NCBI GenBank assembly: GCA_030673735.1 | Contig: DAOVIK010000019.1 | Span: forward strand, 1 to 12,946 | DNA from: Anaerolineae bacterium | GTDB taxonomy: Bacteria; Chloroflexota; Anaerolineae; Anaerolineales; E44-bin32 | Length of the DNA stretch: 12,946 nt | Direction: 5' to 3' | Shown here: positions 7,376-12,946 of the stretch, piece by piece | Layout of the letters: every line of letters starts with the position of its first letter | Numbering within the stretch: position 1 is the first letter of the stretch | Made by a program: the position numbers and the translations under genes | Notes under the pieces: generated by a model | The model's input: the letters and a program-made list of their open reading frames with translations, nothing else | Told to the model about the DNA's origin: nothing | Databases searched by the model: none

Positions 7376-7792
7376 CTACAATTCTGATAGAAAGTCATCC
7401 ACAATTATCAGTGCCCGATTTTCGTCTTCATAGCTGCGCACGACCAGCCCAGGGGATGTGTTACCGGTAATCATCTTTGAAACTGTCACACCGTGACGAT
7501 GGCAACAGAGTGTCGGCTTGTCGATACCCAGGGCATAGGCAATCTCATAGCCGACGCCATGGGAAGGTGTGCTGACTTCGGCGATCAAGGCATCGCATGA
7601 GATGATCCAATCGATATCGCGCTGGTACACGACGCGCGGATCAATCACGCGCTCTTCGCTCATGATGTCCGGACTTGCCAGTGGGGCAGTAGGTACTTCG
7701 TGTCCTGCAGCGAGCAGGTGCTCGACGATGATGCCGTACATTCGCTCATCGGCCCTACCTCCCGTGAGCGAGCAGGAGAAGTATAGATTCAT
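7376..7792 (-). CDS. 2'-deoxynucleoside 5'-phosphate N-hydrolase (DNPH1/Rcl-like)
   Basis: 138 residues from ATG 7792, preceded by GGAG at a spacing of about 9 nt. The open frame runs on to 7936, but the extra residues are not family-like. NLYFSCSLTGGRADERMYGIIVEHL matches the Rcl N-terminus (YFCGSIRGGRxD). The active-site residues described for rat Rcl (Asp69, Ser87, Glu93) correspond, at a constant offset of 10, to Asp59 (QRDIDWI), Ser77 (STPSHGVGYE) and Glu83. Rcl enzymes cleave the N-glycosidic bond of deoxynucleoside monophosphates, giving the base and deoxyribose 5-phosphate, in the nucleotide pool. The related nucleoside 2-deoxyribosyltransferases share the fold but work on nucleosides, so exact substrate is inferred. 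The MBL-fold gene follows on the same strand. A 12-bp hairpin in the leader lies just before the RBS. Confidence 0.8.
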   Translation of the reverse strand: MNLYFSCSLTGGRADERMYGIIVEHLLAAGHEVPTAPLASPDIMSEERVIDPRVVYQRDIDWIISCDALIAEVSTPSHGVGYEIAYALGIDKPTLCCHRHGVTVSKMITGNTSPGLVVRSYEDENRALIIVDDFLSEL

Positions 7793-7811
7793 CGATGTTT
7801 TCTCCAGGATC

Positions 7812-7845
7812 ATGCAACCAAGGTCCCAAATCCCTTGGTTGGCAT
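7812..7845 (-). promoter_or_regulatory. Hairpin in the 5' leader of the DNPH1-like gene
   Basis: AACCAAGG (7816-7823) pairs with CCTTGGTT (7833-7840), and ATGC/GCAT extends the stem past one bulged G. The loop is 9 nt. On the minus strand it ends about 8 nt before the GGAG of the gene starting at 7792. It could affect translation or mRNA stability. There is no T-tract. Confidence 0.5.
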
Positions 7846-7998
7846 TCAGGCCCGATACATGCTGGCATGATACCATGGGAGAGCTTTGACGTGATCTGCC
7901 ACCGCCCGTACGCAGGGCTTGGTCACAGAAGAGCAACCTGAGGGTGAGTTCTCCCTAGGCGAATCGCTATGTGGGACCCATGGGACCCTTTCCTTTCT

Positions 7999-8045
7999 TT
8001 GCGGTCCGCCTGAGACGTGCTATCATCCTCGCCATCGAGGGACCT
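7999..8045 (+). promoter_or_regulatory. Promoter and RBS of the GAF-domain gene
   Basis: TTGCGG (7999-8004), a 16-nt spacer and TATCAT (8021-8026, 5/6) form a fair sigma-70-type promoter. The start site is near 8033. GAGGGA (8037-8042) is the Shine-Dalgarno for ATG 8046, giving a leader of only about 13 nt. Because transcription would start after 7971, the in-frame GTG there is unlikely to be used. Confidence 0.6.
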
Positions 8046-8654
8046 ATGACTCAAAACGAAGCAATTCGCTCACTGCAAACTGAGGTCACACGTCTGCGTC
8101 AAGAGAACCAGGATCTGCACGATGAGCTTACGCTCCTGCGCGCCTCCGTGCGCGCAGTGCGCGTGCTGCAAGAGCTCATCGACACCCTGTCGCCGGAAGT
8201 CGATGTGCTCACCTGGATCGACGAATTGCTTTCCTCAGCGCTAGCAGCAGTAGGAGCCCAGGATGGATCGTTGATATTGCTGGATGAGGAAAAAAGTGAG
8301 TTGGTGTTTGCCGTGGTGCATGGTGAAGCCCGCGGCCAATTGAGTGGCCACCGCATGCCGCTTGGCGAGGGCATTGCCGGCTGGGTTGCCGAGAATAGAA
8401 TGCCGGAAATCCTGCAAGATCCTCGCGGCGATTCGCGCTTTAGCCCCATGGTCGATGAGATGCTTGGATTCCGCACTCGTTCGATTGCCTGCGTGCCTCT
8501 CGTGGCTGGGGATCGAGTGTTGGGAGTGATCGAAGCCATCAACAAAGGTTCCGATCGTGATTTCACGGTTCAGGATCAGGACCTGATGATGGTGGTCGCG
8601 CAACTGGCGGCGATGGGCATCTCTCGCGCCGAATCCTTCGTCGAGGAGTCCTGA
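8046..8654 (+). CDS. Coiled-coil plus GAF domain protein
   Basis: 202 residues from ATG 8046. Residues 1-35 are a heptad-like coiled coil (EAIRSLQTEVTRLRQENQDLHDELTLL). Residues about 48-195 are a GAF domain: 'LTWIDELLSSALAAVGAQDGSLILLDEEKSELVFAVVHG', then GEGIAGWVAENRMPEILQDPRGDSRF and the core strand SIACVPLVAGDRVLGVIEAINK. GAF domains bind small molecules or sense redox state and light. There is no attached kinase, cyclase, phosphatase or DNA-binding domain, so an output partner must be separate. Cys residues suitable for a bilin or Fe-S cofactor are not evident beyond one in SIACVP. The gene is single. It ends 75 bp before the convergent pheT stop, and its terminator lies inside pheT. Confidence 0.82.
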   Translation: MTQNEAIRSLQTEVTRLRQENQDLHDELTLLRASVRAVRVLQELIDTLSPEVDVLTWIDELLSSALAAVGAQDGSLILLDEEKSELVFAVVHGEARGQLSGHRMPLGEGIAGWVAENRMPEILQDPRGDSRFSPMVDEMLGFRTRSIACVPLVAGDRVLGVIEAINKGSDRDFTVQDQDLMMVVAQLAAMGISRAESFVEES

Positions 8655-8729
8655 CGATCTAGGTCCTGCGCACGAACCGATTCTAACAACTGTCCTGCCG
8701 TTGAAACGCAGGCCGCATATGCAGCCAGC

Positions 8730-8757
8730 CTAGGAGCGCAGCCGCGCTCCTAGTTTT
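8730..8757 (+). terminator. Terminator of the GAF-domain gene, inside the 3' end of pheT
   Basis: CTAGGAGCGC (8730-8739) and GCGCTCCTAG (8744-8753) form a perfect 10-bp stem with an AGCC loop, followed on the plus strand by TTTT (8754-8757). On the minus strand no T-tract follows. The stem therefore serves plus-strand transcription, although its DNA encodes the stop and last residues of pheT. Confidence 0.8.
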
Positions 8758-11288
8758 GCTTCCAATTGCTGAATGATCTTGGCGCGCACTTTGGCCACTT
8801 CCTCATCCGTCAAGGTGCGGTCCTGTGCTTGATAGACGATTGAGTAGGCCAGGCTTTTCTTCCCCTGCTGGATCGGCTCGCCGCGGTAGAGATCGAACAG
8901 ACGTACGTCCACCACCAGCGGTTTTCCGGCCTGGTATATGAGATCTTGAACCTGCTCTGCCGGAAGATCTTCTGTCACAACGAACGCCAAGTCCTCCAAC
9001 ACGGGCGGGTATGATGGCACATGAGCCAGATGGTAGCGCTCGGGGACCTCCGCCAGGATGGCATGCAAATCCATCTCGGCGGCAACCAGCGGAGTCTCGG
9101 GTAAATCGTACCGCTCGCGCACAAGCGGATGCAGATCGCCCAACACGCCAGCGTGCCGATCCCCAATCAGCACACGCGCGCATTTGCCCGGATGGAACGA
9201 GGGATGCTCGTGTGGTTCGTAGTGAACGCCCTCAATGCGCAGGTCCTGCAAAAGAGCTGCCAGGATGCCCTTCAGATCATAGAAATCCATCGGCGTCTCA
9301 TCGGCTCCTTGCCAAGAAGCCTGCGCTCGTGGTCCGGTGATCGCAATGGCCAGTCTCAGCAGTTCCTCCGGGAGATCACCTTCTTCGGAACCCAAGTACA
9401 CCGGTCCGATCTCGAAGAGCGCCAGGCGAGGGCGCACGTTTGCGTTTCGTTCGACGATCTCAAGCACGCTGGCCAGCAGGCTGTGCCGCATGACAACACG
9501 TTCGCTTGAGATAGGATTGGATAGGCGTATGTAGGGCTTGTCGTCAGCCGGCGATTCAGGAGGTAGCCGGCGGGATTCGCGCTCTAGCGAGGTCATACGG
9601 TAGGTGACCACCTCTTGCAGTCCCAATTCCACCAACCGATCGCGTACAAGCTCCTCGAGATCGAGGCTGCGATCGCGGTAGAGCGGTGGCAGCTCTTCTG
9701 CTATGAGCGTCTCGGGGATGCGGTCGTATCCATAATGGCGGGCGATCTCCTCCATCAGATCAGCCTTCCCCACCACGCCCTCGCCAATGTCCAATCGGTG
9801 ATCGGGGGCGCGCGCCTGAACGTTCTTTCCTTTCACTTCGACCTCGAACTCAAGGCGGCGCAGGATCTGCGCCATCTCCTTGGCTTTCATGTCGATGCCC
9901 AGCCAGCGGCGCACGTCTGCAGGGGTGATCTCGACCAGCGCGGCCTTCGGGGGCAGAGGGTAGGCGTCAACCAGCCCTCGCGCCACGGTCCCGCCAGTAA
10001 GGCTGCGCATGAGTTCTAGGCATCTCCGCACGCCACGCTCGGCCATCGCCGGATGCACGCCGCGTGAGAAGCGATAACCGGCTTCGGAATCGATCTTCTG
10101 TGCCGAAAGCGTGCGACGGATGTTGGTGAAATTCCAGGCCGCGCCCTCAAGCAGTACGCGCGCGGTCTTCTCGTTCACCTCGGTCTCGGCGCCACCGATG
10201 ACCCCTCCAATGGAAAGCGCCCCGGCGGTATCGCACACCAGGATTGTGAAATCGTCCAACGCTCGCTCGATGCCATCCAGGGTGGTTAGCTTCTCTCCGC
10301 GCTTGGGCAAGCGCGTGATGATCGTCGGAACCTTGCCCTTGGCGCGCGCAACGAGAACATCATAGTCGAAGGCATGCAGCGGCTCGCCGGTTTCCAGCAT
10401 TACATAGTTGGTGGCATCGACGATGCAGTTAATCGGCCGCATGCCTGCGAGCCGAAGACGGCGCTGCATCCAGTAGGGGCTTGGGGCAATGGTAATTCCC
10501 TCGATTAGACCCAGCACGAAGCGGGGATTGAGCTCCGGTTCTCGGATTTCGATGGCGGCCATCTCTTCGATGGCGTCGCCCTCCCACTTCACGTCGTAGG
10601 ACGGTTCCTTCAACTTGGCGCCCGTCAGAGCCGCGAGCTCGCGCGCTACTCCCAGGATGCTTGCTGCTCGCGCGGTGTTGGGTTTGATGGCAATGTCGAA
10701 GACCGCATCCCCCATGTACTCTACCAGCGGCATTCCGACCGGCGCATCATCATCGAGAATAATGATGACTTCGTGATCCTCGGAGATGCCCAGTTCTTGT
10801 TCTGAGCATGCCATCGAGTAGGATTCCACGCCGCGGATCTTCGCCTTCTTGAGGGTCATCACTTCCCAGCCCGGCTTGTGACCGTCGTAGATGCGGGCCC
10901 CCTCATTGGCAAAAGCCACCTTGAGCGGCTTGGGCAGCGGGCCCTTGCCCTTGTGCGGGAATAGATTGGGGGCGCCGGTAAGCACGATGTGCTCCTGCTT
11001 GCCATCATCCAGCCGACAGAGCACCAGGCGATCGGCATTGGGATGCGGCATTACCTCCAGCACGGATCCCACGACGATCCTCTCGGCATCCCACTCCAAA
11101 CCGGACACCTTGGCTTCGGGGCCGATATGCCCTCCTGAACGTCCCTCGATCTTGCCGGAGGGCAGCGGTAGTCCTATGTACTGGACCTCTTCCACTTCAA
11201 GCCCCGCCATCGTGAGTCGCTGCGCGATCTCCTCGATGGAGATGTCTACCTCTACGAAATCCCTCAGCCAGGAGAGTGGAATCTTCAT
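8730..11288 (-). CDS. pheT: Phenylalanyl-tRNA synthetase beta subunit
   Basis: 852 residues, slightly longer than the usual roughly 800. With PheS it forms the alpha2-beta2 enzyme that charges tRNA-Phe in the cytoplasm. The N-terminus MKIPLSWLRDFVEVD is the standard start. An OB-fold tRNA-binding (EMAP-type) domain spans about 65-190 (VVGSVLEVMPHPNADRLVLCRLD, then SYSMACSEQELGI). The B3/B4 region follows (WMQRRLRLAGMRPINCIVDATNYVMLETGEPLHAFD), then B5 and the catalytic-like B6-B7. A C-terminal anticodon-binding FDX-ACB domain ends the protein (VPSYPPVLEDLAFVVTEDLP to GARLRS). The tRNA-binding domain has an extra segment near 108-150 (LFPHKGKGPLPKPLKV…), absent from E. coli PheT. The start is preceded by GAGGTGA. 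pheS lies 83 bp upstream in the same operon. Confidence 0.95.
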   Translation of the reverse strand: MKIPLSWLRDFVEVDISIEEIAQRLTMAGLEVEEVQYIGLPLPSGKIEGRSGGHIGPEAKVSGLEWDAERIVVGSVLEVMPHPNADRLVLCRLDDGKQEHIVLTGAPNLFPHKGKGPLPKPLKVAFANEGARIYDGHKPGWEVMTLKKAKIRGVESYSMACSEQELGISEDHEVIIILDDDAPVGMPLVEYMGDAVFDIAIKPNTARAASILGVARELAALTGAKLKEPSYDVKWEGDAIEEMAAIEIREPELNPRFVLGLIEGITIAPSPYWMQRRLRLAGMRPINCIVDATNYVMLETGEPLHAFDYDVLVARAKGKVPTIITRLPKRGEKLTTLDGIERALDDFTILVCDTAGALSIGGVIGGAETEVNEKTARVLLEGAAWNFTNIRRTLSAQKIDSEAGYRFSRGVHPAMAERGVRRCLELMRSLTGGTVARGLVDAYPLPPKAALVEITPADVRRWLGIDMKAKEMAQILRRLEFEVEVKGKNVQARAPDHRLDIGEGVVGKADLMEEIARHYGYDRIPETLIAEELPPLYRDRSLDLEELVRDRLVELGLQEVVTYRMTSLERESRRLPPESPADDKPYIRLSNPISSERVVMRHSLLASVLEIVERNANVRPRLALFEIGPVYLGSEEGDLPEELLRLAIAITGPRAQASWQGADETPMDFYDLKGILAALLQDLRIEGVHYEPHEHPSFHPGKCARVLIGDRHAGVLGDLHPLVRERYDLPETPLVAAEMDLHAILAEVPERYHLAHVPSYPPVLEDLAFVVTEDLPAEQVQDLIYQAGKPLVVDVRLFDLYRGEPIQQGKKSLAYSIVYQAQDRTLTDEEVAKVRAKIIQQLEAKLGARLRS

Positions 11289-11371
11289 GGCTTCACCTCA
11301 TATGGATTCTTCACCGTCAGCGACGAGCGAAGAGGCAATATCAACTCAGCTTTCAAGGTCAGGCACCGCAT

Positions 11372-12397
11372 CTAAAACTGCTCCAAGAAGCGCATATCGT
11401 TTGTCCAGAAGTAGCGGATGTCCTCGATGCGGTGCTTGAGCATCGCGACCCGCTCCGGTCCTAGCCCGAAGGCAAAACCGTTGAATTCGTTGGGGTCGTA
11501 GCCGCCATTGGTGAGCACCGTAGGATGCACCATGCCGCAGCCCAAGATCTCCAACCATCCAGTTCCCTTGCACACGCTGCAGCCCTCTCCTCCGCACAGG
11601 AAGCATTCGATGTCCATCTCTCCCGAAGGCTCGGTGAAGGGGAAATGATCGGCGCGGAAGCGCGTGCGCACCTGCTCGCCGAAGATGCGGCGGGCAAAGG
11701 CGTTCAGAGTGCCTTTTAGATCGGACAGGGTGATCGTGCGCCCCACCGCCAACCCCTCCACTTGATTGAACTGGATTTCTGCACGGGATGTAATCTGCTC
11801 GTAGCGATAGCACATCCCGGGCAGGACAACGCGGATTGTTTCGGGAGCCCGCTCACGCATTACGTGGATCTGTCCGGGAGAGGTATGCGTGCGAAGCACA
11901 ACACCGGGATCGGTTGTGAAGAACGTGTCCCACATATCGCGCGCCGGATGATGGGGAGGCATATTTAGCAGGCCAAAATTATAATCGTCGGTCTCGACTT
12001 CGCGAGAACGATAGATCTGGAAGCCCATCTCGGACCAGACGGTCAGGATCTGGCGCAGCATCTGATTGGCAGGATGCAAGCGACCGCGCGGCAACGGACG
12101 CCCCGGCAGCGACACGTCGAGGCGCTCCTCACGCAATGAGCGATCCAGCCCCTCCTGGCGCAACCTCTCCAAGCGCGCCTGATAGGCCGCCTCCAAAGAG
12201 GTCTTGACCTCGTTCACGCGCTTGCCTACCGCGCGTCGCTCATCTTTGTCAAGCTCGCGCAGCCCATCGAAGATCGTGCCCAATTCCGCCGAGCGCCCCA
12301 GATGCTTTACCTTCCAAGCCTGCAGCGCCTCATCATCGCGGGCTACCTCGAGCTCGCGAGTGGCTTCTTTCTCGATTCGGTCAAGACGTTCAAGCAT
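11372..12397 (-). CDS. pheS: Phenylalanyl-tRNA synthetase alpha subunit
   Basis: 341 residues from ATG 12397, which follows a perfect GAGGAGG (12409-12403). The open frame reaches 12544, but that extension is the T-box leader. An N-terminal coiled coil covers about 1-85. Class II motif 1 is near 103-130 (RGRLHPANQML…IYRSREVE), motif 2 near 169-200 (RTHTSPGQIHVM, then MCYRYE) and motif 3 near 307-330 (FAFGLGPERVAMLKHRI). The subunit holds the active site for ATP and phenylalanine. Cys265-x2-Cys268-x4-Cys273-x2-Cys276 is a zinc-type cluster found in a subset of bacterial PheS. It is the first gene of the operon with pheT, controlled by the upstream T-box. Confidence 0.96.
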   Translation of the reverse strand: MLERLDRIEKEATRELEVARDDEALQAWKVKHLGRSAELGTIFDGLRELDKDERRAVGKRVNEVKTSLEAAYQARLERLRQEGLDRSLREERLDVSLPGRPLPRGRLHPANQMLRQILTVWSEMGFQIYRSREVETDDYNFGLLNMPPHHPARDMWDTFFTTDPGVVLRTHTSPGQIHVMRERAPETIRVVLPGMCYRYEQITSRAEIQFNQVEGLAVGRTITLSDLKGTLNAFARRIFGEQVRTRFRADHFPFTEPSGEMDIECFLCGGEGCSVCKGTGWLEILGCGMVHPTVLTNGGYDPNEFNGFAFGLGPERVAMLKHRIEDIRYFWTNDMRFLEQF

Positions 12398-12439
12398 AAC
12401 GTCCTCCTCGATCGTCAATTGCCCGTCGCGCACATGCGG

Positions 12440-12473
12440 AAACGAAAACTCCCATCCCACCAAGGGACGGGAG
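12440..12473 (-). terminator. Terminator of the pheS T-box leader
   Basis: On the minus strand CTCCC (12473-12469) pairs with GGGAG (12453-12449), with a G-T pair and TCCC/GGGA continuing the stem. TTTTCGTTT follows (12448-12440). The hairpin uses bases that the antiterminator also needs (CTCTCCCGTCCCTTGG), so the two structures exclude each other, as expected for a T-box. Confidence 0.85.
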
Positions 12474-12724
12474 AGATTCCCGCGGTACCACCCTTCTTGG
12501 CCAAACGGCCCACTCTGCGCCGACGGCAGCAAAGCTGCGATCAACTCACCCTTTGATAACGGTGGAGCTCCGGTCCGAACTACTGGCCCCGCAGGGCGTT
12601 CCCCCGGACGGCTCAGAAGGGAACTTCAGTGCGCTTCCGTCGAGCTGGGGTTCCAGTCACGCCCCGGCTTCCCTGGCGAGTTCCACGCACCTACTTTCCT
12701 TCGTCATCGCCTTTGTGTATGGTT
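12440..12724 (-). ncRNA. T-box riboswitch controlling pheST (tRNA-Phe specific)
   Basis: All main T-box parts can be read on the minus strand. Stem I base: GACG (12705-12702) with CGTC (12610-12607), then GAAGG with CCTTC. Specifier loop: AGTA (12695-12692) facing TGAAGTTC, with GTGCG/CGCAC above it. The specifier codon TTC (12623-12621) encodes Phe. TGAGC (12615-12611) matches the conserved kink-turn side. Stem III is GCAGC-TTT-GCTGC (12538-12526). The antiterminator runs from CCAAG (12500) to CTTGG (12460), with the TGGTACC bulge (12490-12484). Its TGGT would pair with an ACCA tRNA end, as expected for tRNA-Phe. Uncharged tRNA-Phe should stabilise the antiterminator and switch on pheST. The exact 5' end is inferred from the promoter. 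Confidence 0.95.
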
Positions 12725-12730
12725 TTACCT

Positions 12731-12758
12731 ATTATCCTTAAAAATCACCAAGTGTCAA
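12731..12758 (-). promoter_or_regulatory. Promoter of the pheST operon
   Basis: On the minus strand TTGACA (12758-12753, 6/6), a 16-nt spacer and GATAAT (12736-12731, 5/6) make a near-consensus sigma-70-type promoter. It places the start of the T-box leader near 12724. Confidence 0.85.
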
Positions 12759-12946
12759 CACGATCCCCGCGAGTCCTCTCCTGTCCTCTCGGAAGAGAGT
12801 ATCTCTTGGTTGTAGCTATTCTCGACCGCGATGCTCCATCGATTTCCAGGAGTGGGCCGTAAACACCACCGTCGTGCAGGCGCCAGAATGATACTAGGGG
12901 GAATCGACGATCGCGGCTTGAGGATCCTGGTCTATGCGGATCATGC
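12759..12946. other. Window edge, no supportable gene
   Basis: Short frames run to the edge on both strands. One example is a plus-strand frame from ATG 12831 or 12888, ending LRILVYADH; another is a minus-strand frame that would end at TAG 12898-12896. None has a convincing RBS or a recognisable family. I see no terminator either. Confidence 0.4.

Noticed and set aside
10891..11439. Plus-strand 182-codon frame across the pheT start
   Set aside because: Ser/Pro-rich antisense shadow of a certain gene, and it spans the pheS-pheT gap.
12204..12815. Plus-strand 203-codon frame across pheS start and T-box
   Set aside because: Ser/Arg-rich shadow that overlaps the T-box leader and the pheST promoter.
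12888..12946. Start of a response-regulator-like gene (…LRILVYADH)
   Set aside because: Only about 19 codons are visible, the RBS is weak, and a minus-strand frame over the same bases is equally possible.

Overview
The window is a bacterial chromosomal segment of moderately high GC with densely packed housekeeping and accessory genes on both strands. I see no insertion sequence, CRISPR array, tRNA or rRNA gene. Several features together suggest, but do not prove, a Chloroflexota-like bacterium: a T-box in front of pheS, a KBL close to the Thermus type, an AmrS-type radical SAM enzyme without its usual partners, a one-domain GAF protein and a one-domain cNMP-binding protein, and leaderless or short-leader promoters. 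No marker gene settles the taxonomy.

Left part (1-2500): the 3' end of a prephenate dehydrogenase gene (tyrA) is closed by a strong intrinsic terminator. Next comes an open frame that joins a GIY-YIG nuclease domain in frame to a complete 396-residue 2-amino-3-ketobutyrate CoA ligase (KBL). It starts from a leaderless-looking promoter, and the KBL part has its own RBS and ATG. A GC-rich hairpin separates KBL from a small convergent cysteine-containing ORF on the minus strand.

Middle part (2500-5830): a minus-strand lipoprotein, then a minus-strand pair made of an AmrS-like radical SAM enzyme and a 107-residue protein of unknown function. The radical SAM gene is divergent from mobA (molybdenum cofactor guanylyltransferase). 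The roughly 60 bp between them holds two -10 elements flanking a perfect 14-bp palindrome. A 400-bp gap after mobA holds a long hairpin of unknown role.

Right-middle (5829-8760): a plus-strand pair encoding a stand-alone cyclic-nucleotide-binding-like domain and a NifU-type Fe-S scaffold. It converges with a minus-strand pair encoding a DNPH1/Rcl-like 2'-deoxynucleoside 5'-monophosphate N-hydrolase and a metallo-beta-lactamase-fold hydrolase. A divergent gene encodes a coiled-coil plus GAF protein. Its terminator hairpin lies inside the last codons of pheT on the opposite strand.

Right part (8730-12760): the pheS-pheT operon (both subunits of phenylalanyl-tRNA synthetase) on the minus strand. 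It is preceded by a consensus-like promoter and a complete T-box riboswitch with a TTC (Phe) specifier, a stem III, a TGGTACC antiterminator bulge and a competing terminator. The operon is therefore expected to be induced by uncharged tRNA-Phe. Beyond 12760 I see no supportable gene.
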